Shown here piece after piece: positions 20,173 to 29,831 of a DNA stretch of 44,593 bases (its first letter is position 1; the number at the start of each line of letters is the position of its first letter). The notes under the pieces were generated by a model that did no database searches, was not told the DNA's origin, and saw only the letters and a list, made by a program, of their open reading frames with translations. A program made the translations under genes and the position numbers. Source of the stretch: Cyclobacterium sp. (GTDB lineage Bacteria > Bacteroidota > Bacteroidia > Cytophagales > Cyclobacteriaceae); the NCBI RefSeq assembly GCF_014762705.1, contig NZ_JABURL010000009.1, forward strand, positions 1 to 44,593, in the 5' to 3' direction.

Positions 20173-20195
20173 AGAGGGGACTGCCTGTCCCCTCT
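20173..20195 (-). promoter_or_regulatory. Hairpin in the leader of the rimP operon
   Basis: Perfect 9-base inverted repeat, AGAGGGGAC (20173-20181) and GTCCCCTCT (20187-20195), with a 5-base loop. It lies 52 bases upstream of the rimP start, between rimP and the divergent cysS. It has only a short T run on either strand, so it is a poor terminator. It may be a leader structure of the rimP operon transcript. Its function is not evident. Confidence 0.5.
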
Positions 20196-20264
20196 TGTTT
20201 CATTACTTAATTCATGCACAAATGTAATAAAATTATTTTCCTAAAAAAAGTATTGAAAGTTTGA

Positions 20265-20272
20265 TAAATTTG
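20265..20272 (+). promoter_or_regulatory. Possible -7 element of cysS promoter
   Basis: TAAATTTG matches the Bacteroidota primary-sigma -7 consensus TAnnTTTG. It ends 4 bases before the cysS ATG, so transcription would begin at or next to the start codon. No clear -33 TTTG is seen at the right distance. This is suggestive only. Confidence 0.3.
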
Positions 20273-20276
20273 CCCC

Positions 20277-21770
20277 ATGCATTCAAAAAAGTTGAAAATA
20301 TACAATACCCTATCCAGAAAAAAGGAATTTTTTGAGCCTCTCAGTCCCCCTCATGTGGGCATGTATGTTTGCGGGCCTACGGTATATGGCGATGCACATC
20401 TGGGACATGCCAGGGCTGCAGTTACCTTTGACGGCGTGTACCGCTACCTTTCTTTTCTGGGATACAAGGTCAGGTATGTCCGCAATATTACCGATGTAGG
20501 TCATTTGGAGGCTGATGCGGACGATGGGGAAGACAAAATTGCCAAAAAAGCCAAACTGGAGCAGCTGGAACCCATGGAGGTGGCCCAGCAATATGCTACC
20601 TCCTATCACCAGGACATGAACCTGCTGAATACCATCAGGCCCAGCATCGAGCCCCGAGCCACCGGTCATATTCCGGAACAGATTAAATTAGTGGAAAAAA
20701 TTCTGGAGGAAGGCCTGGCATATGTGGTAAATGGAAGCGTTTATTTTGATGTGTTGAAATACAATGAAACCAAAAAATATGGTCGCTTATCAGGCAGGGT
20801 GGTGGAGGAATTGATGAGCGGAAGCCGGGAGCTGGATGGGCAATCGGAAAAAAGAAATCCCCTGGATTTCGCCCTTTGGAAAAAAGCCGCTCCGGAACAC
20901 CTGATGAAATGGGATTCTCCCTGGAGTGTTGGATTTCCGGGCTGGCACCTGGAATGTACTGCAATGAGTGCCAAATACCTGGGCAACCAATTTGATATAC
21001 ATGGGGGAGGGATGGACTTGATGTTTCCGCATCATGAGTGTGAAATTGCCCAGGGCAACGCCTGCCACCATGCGGATCCCGCCAAATACTGGATGCACAA
21101 TAACATGATAACCATCAATGGGCAAAAAATGGGCAAGTCGCTGGGTAATTTTATCACCCTGCAGCAACTGTTTACAGGCGAACATGATAAACTGGAACAA
21201 GCCTACAGCCCCATGACGGTGCGGTATTTTATCCTGACGGCCCATTATCGGTCCACCCTGGATTTTTCCAATCAAGCCTTGCAGGCCGCACAAAAAGGGT
21301 ATAAGAAGCTGATTAATGGTCATCGCATTGGGAAATTATTGACCTATCAGGATGATTCCGCTATTTCCCTGGATGACAATCAGATTAAGCAGGTAGAAAA
21401 AAGCATTGCGGATGCTTTTGCATCCATGGATGATGATTTCAATACCGCACAGGCCATTGGACATTTGTTTAACTTGCTTAAAAAAATCAATAGTATGTAT
21501 ACCGGTCAGCTGCATCCTGCCCAGTTGGGTGAGAAGGTATTTGATGAGTTGATCCGTACTTTCGATTCCTTTGTCACAGATATACTGGGTCTGGTGGAAG
21601 AGAAAGGGGATCATCAGGAAGAGTTGCTCAAGGTGATACTGGAACTGTATGGGAAGGCAAAAACTGCCCGGGAATACCATAAGGTAGACGAGATCCGCAA
21701 GGCGCTAAAATCTGCGGGTTTGATCATCAAGGACATGAAAGACAAAGTAGATTGGGCTTATGAAGAGTAG
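20277..21770 (+). CDS. cysS: Cysteinyl-tRNA synthetase
   Basis: A 497-residue class I aminoacyl-tRNA synthetase charging tRNA-Cys with cysteine in the cytoplasm. The HIGH-type motif is in [14 protein letters not shown] (about residues 33-46). The zinc-binding, cysteine-discriminating residues are Cys in YVCGPTVY, Cys in HLECTAMS, and His/Cys in HHECEIAQ. The KMSKS-type motif is KMGKSLGN (about residue 284). The C-terminal helical anticodon-binding region (DALR-like) has [15 protein letters not shown]. The length is typical. Its end overlaps the start of the peptidase gene by 11 bases. Confidence 0.98.
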   Translation: MHSKKLKIYNTLSRKKEFFEPLSPPHVGMYVCGPTVYGDAHLGHARAAVTFDGVYRYLSFLGYKVRYVRNITDVGHLEADADDGEDKIAKKAKLEQLEPMEVAQQYATSYHQDMNLLNTIRPSIEPRATGHIPEQIKLVEKILEEGLAYVVNGSVYFDVLKYNETKKYGRLSGRVVEELMSGSRELDGQSEKRNPLDFALWKKAAPEHLMKWDSPWSVGFPGWHLECTAMSAKYLGNQFDIHGGGMDLMFPHHECEIAQGNACHHADPAKYWMHNNMITINGQKMGKSLGNFITLQQLFTGEHDKLEQAYSPMTVRYFILTAHYRSTLDFSNQALQAAQKGYKKLINGHRIGKLLTYQDDSAISLDDNQIKQVEKSIADAFASMDDDFNTAQAIGHLFNLLKKINSMYTGQLHPAQLGEKVFDELIRTFDSFVTDILGLVEEKGDHQEELLKVILELYGKAKTAREYHKVDEIRKALKSAGLIIKDMKDKVDWAYEE

Positions 21771-22743
21771 ATTGGTCATTTTAATTTTTGGGCTCATTTA
21801 TTGGTCCTGTGGAGAGCAAAGCGTCCGGGAAGAAAAAGCGGAAGAAGAATTATCCCTCAAACCTGTCCCTGCCTTCAATGCCGATTCTGCCTATGCTTTT
21901 GTGAAAAAACAGGTGGATTTTGGCCCCAGAGTTCCCAACACAGCCGCACACAGGGAAACCGGCGATTGGTTAACCGAAAAATTAAAATCCTATGGGTTTT
22001 CAGTGAGCGAACAGGAGTTTACGGCCAGGGCCTATGATGGCAAGGAACTGCAATTGAGGAATATTATTGGGAGCTTTCAGCCGGAGGCTGGAAAAAGGAT
22101 TCTGCTGGCTGCGCACTGGGACACCAGGAGAATTGCGGACAAGGATACAGAACGCCTGGATGAACCCATAGATGGGGCCAATGATGGCGGAAGTGGAGTG
22201 GGCGTTTTATTGGAAATTGCCAGGGTGCTGCATGCAGATTCCCTGCAACCTGATGTGGGGATTGATATTATTTTCTTTGATGGGGAAGACGATGGAGAGC
22301 CGGAACACCGGAACTTCAGGGACAATAGCCAGGTATGGTGGTGTCTGGGTTCTCAGCACTGGTCCAAAAACCCCCATTCTCCCGGGTATTCCGCCTATTA
22401 TGGTATTTTGCTGGATATGGTGGGAGGTAAAAATGCCCGGTTTTACAAGGAGGGTTATTCCATGCAATATGCAAAAAACCTGGTAGACAGGGTCTGGAAT
22501 TATGCCCATAGGTTGGGGTATGGGGAGTTTTTTCCCATGCGCCGTACCGAGGCCATCACGGACGATCACCTGTTTGTCAACCAGGACGCCAATATTCCCA
22601 TGATCAATATCATCGAATTCAGTCCCGAGTACGGATTTGGCCATTACCACCACACGCATCAGGACAATATGGACCTGATCGACCGGAAAAGCCTGGAGGT
22701 CGTAGGGGAAACCGTTCTCTTTACCATTTTTCAGGAAGAATAA
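21760..22743 (+). CDS. M28-family peptidase / glutaminyl-cyclase-like lipoprotein
   Basis: A 327-residue exported zinc enzyme. Its hydrophobic leader ends in IYWSC (Cys17), a slightly irregular lipobox, so it is probably lipid-anchored. Metal and catalytic positions of the M28 fold are visible in order: AAHWDTR (His), GANDGGSG (Asp), FFDGEDDGE (Glu), LLDMVGG (Asp) and HTHQDN (His). The W-C-L-G-S-Q-H-W segment and the single-zinc pattern fit the glutaminyl-peptide cyclotransferase branch as well as aminopeptidases. The two cannot be separated without alignment. It overlaps cysS by 11 bases and precedes galK by 22 bases. Confidence 0.9.
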   Translation: MKSRLVILIFGLIYWSCGEQSVREEKAEEELSLKPVPAFNADSAYAFVKKQVDFGPRVPNTAAHRETGDWLTEKLKSYGFSVSEQEFTARAYDGKELQLRNIIGSFQPEAGKRILLAAHWDTRRIADKDTERLDEPIDGANDGGSGVGVLLEIARVLHADSLQPDVGIDIIFFDGEDDGEPEHRNFRDNSQVWWCLGSQHWSKNPHSPGYSAYYGILLDMVGGKNARFYKEGYSMQYAKNLVDRVWNYAHRLGYGEFFPMRRTEAITDDHLFVNQDANIPMINIIEFSPEYGFGHYHHTHQDNMDLIDRKSLEVVGETVLFTIFQEE

Positions 22744-22765
22744 TTCATTCATAAAACCCTTTTTC

Positions 22766-23920
22766 ATGTCAATTGCAGGTGAGATTAAAACTCTTTTTCA
22801 GAATAAATACCATAGGGAAGCCTTACTGATCCGCTCTCCCGGTAGGATCAACCTGATCGGAGAACATACCGATTACAATGAGGGCTATGTGCTTCCGGCA
22901 GCCATTGACAAGTACATCTACCTGGGATTTGCTAAAAATAACAGCCGAAAATGCCGGGTGTATTCACTCGACTTCGGGGAGGAGGAAAGCTTTTTGCTGG
23001 AGGATATGAAACCCAGGAAGGGCTGGATCAATTTTGTCATGGGAGTGGCAGCGCAATTGAAACAGGCGGGGCATAATCTGGAAGGGTTTGACTGTGTTTT
23101 TGGAGGCGACATCCCCATAGGCGCGGGCTTATCTTCTTCCGCAGCGTTGGAAAATGGCGTTGGCTTGGGGTTGTCGGAGTTATTTGAGCTGCACATCGAA
23201 AAGTTGGATCTGGTCCGGTATTCTCAACAAGCAGAACATACCTTTGCCGGTGTAAATTGTGGCATTATGGACATGTTTGCTTCCATGATGGGCAGGAAGG
23301 ATCAGGTGATCAGGCTGGATTGTCGTTCGCTGGAACACTCTTACTTTCCTCTGGAGCTCGGGGATTTTCAATTGCTCCTTTGCAATACCAAAGTAGCCCA
23401 TACCTTGGCCGAATCAGCCTACAACAAAAGAAGGGAAGAATGCCAGGCAGGGGTAAATAAGGTGAAGGAGCAGTTTCCTGAGGTAAAAAGTCTCAGAGAT
23501 GTTACTCCCCAAATGCTGGAAAAGGCAAAAGGGGAAATGTCTCCTGTGGTTTACAAGCGTTGCGCTTATGTGATCCTGGAGAACGAACGCCTGATAACTA
23601 CCTGCGATGCCCTTGCTGATGGTGACCTGGAAGCGGTTGGGCAATTGCTGTACGGCTCACATGAGGGGCTCTCTGAAGCATATGAAGTCAGTTGCCCTGA
23701 ACTTGATTTTTTGGTGGACTATACCAGAGACTTGCCCTATGTGTTAGGTGCCAGGATGATGGGTGGCGGATTTGGAGGCTGTACCCTAAATCTCTTAGAG
23801 AAGTCTTCTACAAAAGGTTTTATCGCTTCCATTACGGCAGCTTACCTGGAGAAATTTGGCCTGCAAATGGAAACCTATGAGGTCAAGGTCGCTGATGGGA
23901 CCGGAGTATTTTTTGTATAA
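22766..23920 (+). CDS. galK: Galactokinase
   Basis: A 384-residue GHMP kinase that phosphorylates alpha-D-galactose to galactose-1-phosphate in the Leloir pathway. The galactokinase signature is RSPGRINLIGEHTDYNEG (about residues 20-37). The ATP-binding GHMP motif is PIGAGLSSSAALE (about 116-128), and the third motif is MMGGGFGGCTLNL (about 331-343). The catalytic Asp lies in NCGIMDMFASMMG. The length is normal. No galT, galE or galactosidase lies beside it. It follows the M28 gene closely and probably ends the cysS transcript. Confidence 0.97.
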   Translation: MSIAGEIKTLFQNKYHREALLIRSPGRINLIGEHTDYNEGYVLPAAIDKYIYLGFAKNNSRKCRVYSLDFGEEESFLLEDMKPRKGWINFVMGVAAQLKQAGHNLEGFDCVFGGDIPIGAGLSSSAALENGVGLGLSELFELHIEKLDLVRYSQQAEHTFAGVNCGIMDMFASMMGRKDQVIRLDCRSLEHSYFPLELGDFQLLLCNTKVAHTLAESAYNKRREECQAGVNKVKEQFPEVKSLRDVTPQMLEKAKGEMSPVVYKRCAYVILENERLITTCDALADGDLEAVGQLLYGSHEGLSEAYEVSCPELDFLVDYTRDLPYVLGARMMGGGFGGCTLNLLEKSSTKGFIASITAAYLEKFGLQMETYEVKVADGTGVFFV

Positions 23921-24637
23921 AAAACTAAAATTTACCTACCAGGGATTGTACATTACCAATCCACTCTCACTTTATCTGTTCTGAATCACCAATTTGTCCA
24001 AAAAGAAAAAAATGCTCCGGCAGAGTATGCGGTGAAAGACCAAACCTTCGGTTGATGGAGTTTTTATCCGTTTTTAGACATTTACAAACGGTTTGGTAAA
24101 TCAGCTCTAGTTAGCAACAGGCTACCCGAAACACGGTACTTTATGCCTTTACGGCCCTTATTTATTTTATATTATAAAATATTCGTTTGTATTAGGTGAT
24201 AGGCAAATAAAGTGCAGGGTGCACTTTATTCGTATTTTAGGCACCAACATCAAATCAATCGTCTTGTTCTAGAAATAATGGATGAAATAAATAGTTTAGA
24301 CCTGGTTATACCAGCTGAATTAAAAGCGCGGAGTAGTTCTGGTTTTCTCTCCCCAATTGCTTACCTGTGTAGTAGTCCCAAAACCAAAATGGTAGGGGTT
24401 TGGTGATTTCTTTTATTTGGTAAAAATAAAAGAAATAGAACATAATTTCTTATATTGGACGGTAATAAAAAGAAATTATTAAAGGCTCAGACTACGGGGT
24501 TTCAGATCATATCCCTGAAGGATTGGAGTCATCGGTGCCTTGAGTAAGGCTCGGTACGCCTACGCTATGGCAGCAAATAGAAAAAAGAAATACTATCTGC
24601 TGTACAAACAAATTTTTTACACTAAAGAGAAACTATT
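23921..24637. other. Gene-free stretch between galK and tyrosinase
   Basis: 717 bases without a supported gene and visibly AT-rich. It holds two perfect inverted repeats: AATAAAGTGCA / TGCACTTTATT (24206-24216 and 24220-24230, loop GGG), and ATTTCTTTTATTT / AAATAAAAGAAAT (24406-24418 and 24424-24436). A 64-codon frame at 24212-24406 starts inside the first palindrome and has no recognisable features. The tyrosinase promoter should lie in the last 150 bases, but no clear consensus is seen. Confidence 0.6.
24206..24230. repeat. Perfect 11-base palindrome with 3-base loop
   Basis: AATAAAGTGCA pairs with TGCACTTTATT around GGG. It lies about 290 bases after galK. It could act as a symmetrical terminator or be the remains of a mobile element end. 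There is no long T run beyond the stem. Confidence 0.6.
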
Positions 24638-26278
24638 ATGACCAAAGCAGAACTAAACAACCCTGATTTTCCGTCTATTATCGCCGAACCCATCTGGGAT
24701 AATGAAGTTCAATGGTTTTTCAGAGAGGACTATGACGTACCTCATATGAAAGGTATTATTGATCTCGCTAGCTACCAGGAGGTCAGTAGCTTGAGCGCGA
24801 AAATATATTACTACGTCTATTATAAAATGATGCCGGCGCCCTGGGGGCCAAAACCAACTCCCTGGAACGAAAATAAGGCCTACTCATTTCGTAACTGGCT
24901 TACCCATGGCTGTCCCAAAGATCAAGCAGCTTTGGATGCATTCAAAAAGAAGCAAGTTGCTATTGCCGAAGATACAAGCCTGCGTCACAGGAAAAATGTA
25001 AATGACATTCAAGGGGTTGAAAAGGAAAACCTCCTCAAAGCATTTCAGGGCATCATGGATTTGGATAACAATGATCCAAATAGTTTTTACCAATTAGGAG
25101 GAATCCATTGGTATCCGGCCCCCACCTATTGTGAACACCATATTCATCCCTTTTTAGCTTGGCATCGGGCATATATTCTTCAATTTGAAAATGCATTACG
25201 CGCTATTCCCGGATGTGAGGATGTGACCCTTCCTTACTGGGACATTTCGGATGATCGATATCCTGAAATCTTCTCGGAAGGACCATTCGCTACGTATAAA
25301 GTGCCTCAGGAGTTTATAAATCAGTACCCGCAGGAGGTTAAAAATGGATCACTAAAGGCAGATGGAAGTATTATTCGGAATGATGCTGCCACCTACAATG
25401 AGGAAAAATGGAAATATCTCAGAGATGCCACCCACGATCCTACAAATACGAATAAGGTATATCTTGATAAAATTATTCAATTTCCAACGTGGAATGCCTT
25501 TAACGGATTAACTAATAAAGGAGTATATGTTGCATCAGAATCATTGATGCATGCACATGATATGATCCATAACAGCAACGGGGCTACTACTGCAAATCAG
25601 GACGTAACTGGTTTTGAACCCGTATTTTGGTTATTCCATGCAAACTGGGATCGTTTGATGTGGCAATGGCAAAAATTACACCATACGACCAACGTGGAGG
25701 ATTTTAAGAAAAATGTCAAAGCTTGTGGTGATACTACAGATTGGATTGACGGAGTTGGACTAAATATTATGGATCCCTTTACGGAAACGTTAGGACTTAC
25801 AGTGGATCAGACCATCGATCTAAATAAAATGGGAGTCAACTATGTGGAGCCTCCACTTCCGCTAACAAAGCCTGAAAATTTTTCAGCCGATGAAATGCCT
25901 TCACATCGTAGTGCTAATAAAGGCCAATCCAACAAAAATGAGTTTACACTAAGCAATATGTCTTATGTATCTCTCAGAGTGAAAGATGTAAATCGCTTAA
26001 AAATACCTGGTTCGTTTACAGTTTCCTTGTATTTAGGAGGGGAATTTCTACAAAAGAGATTCTTCTTCCAGGCGACAGAACCAGGAAATTGTGCTAATTG
26101 TGTGAAACAAGCACTTGTCAGCTTTGATTTTGAATTTGAAAACGAAAGGCTGCAAAAAGCAGACGGAAAAGTAAAGGTCGAGATACAACTTTCACGTACG
26201 GACGAAGAAGGTAACCGCCCAGTGATTCCTTTTAGGGAAATAGGCAATCCTACTATCAATATTCGCCTCATACACTAA
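24638..26278 (+). CDS. Tyrosinase / polyphenol oxidase-like type 3 copper protein
   Basis: A 546-residue protein with a binuclear copper centre, expected to oxidise phenols or catechols to quinones. CuA ligands are His157 (GGIHWYP), His167 (YCEHH) and His176 (FLAWHRAYI). CuB ligands are His307 and His311 (HAHDMIHNSNG) plus the His in FEPVFWLFHANWDRL (about 334), where many relatives have two adjacent His. A beta-rich C-terminal domain (about 430-546, FTLSNMSYVSLRV...) with a Cys-x-x-Cys (NCANC, about 485) resembles the capping domain of plant-type polyphenol oxidases. The N-terminus has no signal peptide, so it looks cytosolic unless carried out by a partner. A haem lipoprotein gene follows on the same strand. 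Codons are more AT-rich than in galK. Confidence 0.92.
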   Translation: MTKAELNNPDFPSIIAEPIWDNEVQWFFREDYDVPHMKGIIDLASYQEVSSLSAKIYYYVYYKMMPAPWGPKPTPWNENKAYSFRNWLTHGCPKDQAALDAFKKKQVAIAEDTSLRHRKNVNDIQGVEKENLLKAFQGIMDLDNNDPNSFYQLGGIHWYPAPTYCEHHIHPFLAWHRAYILQFENALRAIPGCEDVTLPYWDISDDRYPEIFSEGPFATYKVPQEFINQYPQEVKNGSLKADGSIIRNDAATYNEEKWKYLRDATHDPTNTNKVYLDKIIQFPTWNAFNGLTNKGVYVASESLMHAHDMIHNSNGATTANQDVTGFEPVFWLFHANWDRLMWQWQKLHHTTNVEDFKKNVKACGDTTDWIDGVGLNIMDPFTETLGLTVDQTIDLNKMGVNYVEPPLPLTKPENFSADEMPSHRSANKGQSNKNEFTLSNMSYVSLRVKDVNRLKIPGSFTVSLYLGGEFLQKRFFFQATEPGNCANCVKQALVSFDFEFENERLQKADGKVKVEIQLSRTDEEGNRPVIPFREIGNPTINIRLIH

Positions 26279-26582
26279 TCGGATACCATCTACTATTATA
26301 AAGAAATGAGTAGATAGGCCAGGAGAAAAAGCTTAAATTCCTCATGGTAGTGAAAACTATGGTATCTGTTAGTATTTATGGAGCCGATGCTACTTTAGGT
26401 TGTTTGAATGGAGAGCCTATAGGGCTTCTGAAATAAGATCGGATTATGAGTAAGCAGTATCTGAATTACCAAAAAAGCTGCATGCCAATTATTCCGAAGA
26501 AAAACGATTTCGAAAATTTCGATTTTGGAACCGTAGAAAAGGCAGCATCATAAAATTAATATTATTCAAATAACTCACCATT
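26279..26582. other. Gap between tyrosinase and haem lipoprotein
   Basis: 304 bases with no supported gene. A 35-codon frame (26446-26553) has no recognisable features. I see no clear terminator after the tyrosinase. The two genes could therefore share a transcript, or the second may have its own promoter here. Confidence 0.5.
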
Positions 26583-28205
26583 ATGGAACGATCAATTTGT
26601 TTTAAACGAGTGTCACATCTATTTACGACTAAACTGAGCCTCTTTTTTTTCGTATTTGTGGGAATGATGCTCTTCTCCTGTGAAGAGGGAGGGAGCCATG
26701 ATGAAATTCCTCCGCCAGTTACATTTTCACCTAATATTCCCGTCGATGTTGACCCTGCATTACAAGAAAAACTAAAAAAAGAAGGGGATATTTACGCCTT
26801 AAATGAAAGCTTTAATCGCTACAGCTGGCAAGCATTTATGGCTATTCAATGGCCCGTAGCTGAAGATGGAACCCCTAAATCTAAATTTACAGATGCTGGT
26901 GAACCAGCCTGGTTAGGTTGGAAAGAGGCCTTTCAGGTGTATCGGGAAGATGGTCAAAAACCAGCTCCATGGGGAGCTCCCAGAACAGACTTTGGCCTGA
27001 AAATTCCCAAAGAGGTTTTAGCTGATGCTGACGCTAGAATTGTACTATCATCGAACACACCAACCCATCCCGACAATTTTAGCAATATAGCCGATGAAAC
27101 CGATCAAGCTTTTGCTGGGAAGTTGTACGATCAAAACGGGAATGTGGTAGTATACGAGGTACTTATGAATCAAATTGAATTTGATTATGTAGTAGAGAAA
27201 CAATTGTACAACATAAATGGTCAATTAGATTTTACAAGTACAGGTGCGATTGCGGACTTTCCTGCCGGAGATTACAACGCTGGAAATTTAGGAGCAGTAG
27301 AAATTAAATTTGCATGGAAGATTTTGGAAGACACAGACATTAAATCCCGCTACTACCAGGACGAAGGGTACGTATATAATGATGCCGGAGATTTAGTCAA
27401 AAAAGACATTGGGTTAATTGGAATGCATATAAGCCAAAAAACGCCAACCGCAAAGCAGTGGGTTTGGTCCACTTTTGAGCACGTCGATAACCTGGATCAG
27501 AATGTTATTGAAGTTAATGGTAAACGAAAATTAATTCACCCAACCCTACGTGATCCGAATTGCGAAATTTGCCCGGTAAATTACGATGTGTCTAACGGTA
27601 CCACCTTTAAATTTGAGGAAGACTCACAAGGGAATTATTGGCAATTAACAGGTAAGGATCAGCAAAAACAAGATAGTATTTACCCAGCGCAGTATTGGGC
27701 ATCGGAAAAGGTAATGAAAACGCAGGCTTTTAGAATGGTTGACATTCCAGTTCGTGTAAAAAACATTAACAAACAAATGCAAGCCTATTTTGCACAAGAA
27801 GGTAGTATATGGCAGTATTATATGCTAGTGGACACACAGTACCCGTTAAATCAAAACGCGCTACCTGGACCTTATGGTAATGACGACAATACGGTTCCTG
27901 AGTCTGTAGTAAACAAGCCGGGTGGAGATCCAAATATTACTTTGCTAACCAATTTAACTATGGAGACATTTTTTCAGGGAGGAAACCAAAGTGCATCTGA
28001 TTTAATGGAAGGCAATCCCAAAAACGCAATAACCATTTTTGGAACCGAAAGCTGTATGGGTTGTCATTCAAGTGCTGGGATCTATAAAATTATAGATGGT
28101 GAAGTCAGTAATAACGGACCGCAACTCTCTGGAGATTTTAGCTGGCTTTTAGGTAAAGCCAAGTACAACGATTCAATTCCGCCTCCCCACCCGATTCAGA
28201 AGTAA
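26583..28205 (+). CDS. Lipoprotein with C-terminal c-type haem motif
   Basis: A 540-residue exported protein with a lipoprotein leader ending in MLFSC (Cys33). The body is a conserved-looking but to me unnamed domain. Typical blocks are SWQAFMAIQWP near residue 78, PAWLGWKEAF near 108, and KQWVWSTFEHVDNLD near 297-312. A Cys pair follows in NCEICP. Near the end, ESCMGCHSSAG carries a covalent haem-binding site (Cys491, Cys494, His495), followed by GDFSWLLGKAK. One haem is predicted, with the sixth ligand unidentified. It probably acts in electron transfer or oxidation in the periplasm. Its placement 304 bases after a tyrosinase on the same strand suggests a joint role, but this is inference. 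Confidence 0.75.
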   Translation: MERSICFKRVSHLFTTKLSLFFFVFVGMMLFSCEEGGSHDEIPPPVTFSPNIPVDVDPALQEKLKKEGDIYALNESFNRYSWQAFMAIQWPVAEDGTPKSKFTDAGEPAWLGWKEAFQVYREDGQKPAPWGAPRTDFGLKIPKEVLADADARIVLSSNTPTHPDNFSNIADETDQAFAGKLYDQNGNVVVYEVLMNQIEFDYVVEKQLYNINGQLDFTSTGAIADFPAGDYNAGNLGAVEIKFAWKILEDTDIKSRYYQDEGYVYNDAGDLVKKDIGLIGMHISQKTPTAKQWVWSTFEHVDNLDQNVIEVNGKRKLIHPTLRDPNCEICPVNYDVSNGTTFKFEEDSQGNYWQLTGKDQQKQDSIYPAQYWASEKVMKTQAFRMVDIPVRVKNINKQMQAYFAQEGSIWQYYMLVDTQYPLNQNALPGPYGNDDNTVPESVVNKPGGDPNITLLTNLTMETFFQGGNQSASDLMEGNPKNAITIFGTESCMGCHSSAGIYKIIDGEVSNNGPQLSGDFSWLLGKAKYNDSIPPPHPIQK

Positions 28206-28570
28206 AAAAGCAGACTAAATATAAATTCCATTCGGCTATACCGCCGGGTGATGGTCTTTTCTCCCGAACTAAATAAAAGACAATATTACAGCTAAATCGC
28301 AAAAGATTTCCTGAGACGGCGATTGTGCTGCTTCGAAGAAATAAAAGCAGAAAAAAAGGTGAGCCAGCTCAATAAGGCCATTTGAATTTTGTTTTCTGCT
28401 GATTTCAACGCAGTATTGTAATGGTCAAGAACCAAACAATTTGCGTTTACCACATAAAAATTTTGAACATGCTAAGGTACTGTTAACCTTTATCGACTCT
28501 TAGCATAAACTTAAATTACTTAACTTAATCATTTGCATATACGCTTAATCTTTTGCGAAATTAATTTTCT
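28206..28570. other. Gap before the permease, with a possible operator
   Basis: 365 bases without a gene. An 8-base inverted repeat, ATGCTAAG (28469-28476) and CTTAGCAT (28499-28506), lies about 65 bases upstream of the permease start. It could be an operator. The last 80 bases are very AT-rich and probably hold the promoter. Confidence 0.45.
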
Positions 28571-29806
28571 ATGGCTGACAAAAATCTGAAAAGATCTCTA
28601 GGTTTCTGGAACATTCTCATGTTTGGTGTAGGGGGCATTGTAGGTGCTGGGATATATGCCATCATAGGACAGGCAGCAGGACTGGCGGGAAACGCTTTAT
28701 GGATCAGCTTTGCCATAGCAGCAGCGGTAGCGCTATTAACAGGATTATCATATGCAGAGTTTGTAAGCCGATTCCCAGATGCTGGTGGAAGCTTTGAATA
28801 TATCAAACAAGGGTTGGGAAAACGTACCGCAATGGTGCTATCGATAGCGATGACCTTTACGGGAATTGTTGCACCGGCAGCGATTGCGATAAGCTTTGCA
28901 GAATACCTGGGAAGGCTGGTTGAGGTCCCTAAATGGATAGCAATAGTGGCAATCATAATTGCTATGGGTCTATTTAATATTTTCGGCACAAAAATCAGTT
29001 CTCATTATAATACAATAGCAACCGCAATAACAATTGCCGGGCTGGGAATTGTCATCGCATTTTGTATCCCCGAATGGGGCTCGATAGATCTGATGAACAT
29101 GGAGGGTACGAGCATGACTGGAATTTTATCAGGATCAGCTCTTATATTTTTCAGTTATGTAGGTTTTGAGGATCTGGTTAAAATGGCAGAAGAGACCAAA
29201 GACGCCAAGAAAAATCTACCCAGAGGCGTTCTACTAAGCGGTATCATAGTTTTGATACTCTATGTTTTGATTGCAATTAGTGCTATCAGTGTTCTTGGGT
29301 CAGAGCGCCTTGCCGAATCTGATGGGCCGCTTGCCGCAGTGATCAATTCTCAATGGGGACCGATAGGTGGAACCGTGCTTGCCATCGTTGCTCTTTTTGC
29401 AACCAGTAAAACCATTTTAAGCAATATACTGGGTACTTCCCGCCTGCTTTATGACGTATCACGCGACAGCGGTATAAAATGGTTGAAGAAATTTACCACC
29501 TTAGAGGGAATAGGGGTCAATACTCCTAATTATGCCATTATAGCCATCACGATTGTTACGATCGCCTTTGGTCTTATAGGTAATTTAAAGGTAGTAGCGT
29601 CCATCAGTAATATTTTTGTCTTTACTGTTTTTGGGATGGTAAATGTGGCACTGCTGAAGTTCAGGGCTTCAAATTCCAAAGAAGGAAATCAAGAAGGTAT
29701 TTTTAAAATCCCTTTAAACGTCAATAATATTCCCGCTCCTACGGTTCTGGCTCTGATAACGATTATAGGGCTTTTTGTTTATAATATTTATAATTTGATC
29801 GGTTAA
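28571..29806 (+). CDS. APC-family amino acid permease
   Basis: A 411-residue inner-membrane protein with about 12 hydrophobic segments, of the amino acid-polyamine-organocation superfamily. The TM1 substrate-binding glycine motif is VGGIVGAGIYAIIG (about residues 20-33). The conserved loop after TM2, YAEFVSRFPDAGGSFEYIKQGLG, and the TM6 segment ALIFFSYVGFEDLVKMAEETKDAKKNLPRG are both typical (quoted here by their ends). It should import an amino acid or amine by cation symport or exchange; the substrate is unknown. It is the last intact gene of the AT-rich stretch. Confidence 0.92.
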   Translation: MADKNLKRSLGFWNILMFGVGGIVGAGIYAIIGQAAGLAGNALWISFAIAAAVALLTGLSYAEFVSRFPDAGGSFEYIKQGLGKRTAMVLSIAMTFTGIVAPAAIAISFAEYLGRLVEVPKWIAIVAIIIAMGLFNIFGTKISSHYNTIATAITIAGLGIVIAFCIPEWGSIDLMNMEGTSMTGILSGSALIFFSYVGFEDLVKMAEETKDAKKNLPRGVLLSGIIVLILYVLIAISAISVLGSERLAESDGPLAAVINSQWGPIGGTVLAIVALFATSKTILSNILGTSRLLYDVSRDSGIKWLKKFTTLEGIGVNTPNYAIIAITIVTIAFGLIGNLKVVASISNIFVFTVFGMVNVALLKFRASNSKEGNQEGIFKIPLNVNNIPAPTVLALITIIGLFVYNIYNLIG

Positions 29807-29831
29807 TGCGACCTAATAAAATCTAACTGTT

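Noticed and set aside
24212-24406. 64-codon frame before the tyrosinase gene
   Set aside because: It starts inside a perfect palindrome, has no recognisable features and no clear initiation context.
26446-26553. 35-codon frame between tyrosinase and haem lipoprotein
   Set aside because: Too short and without any family-like pattern; no initiation signal.
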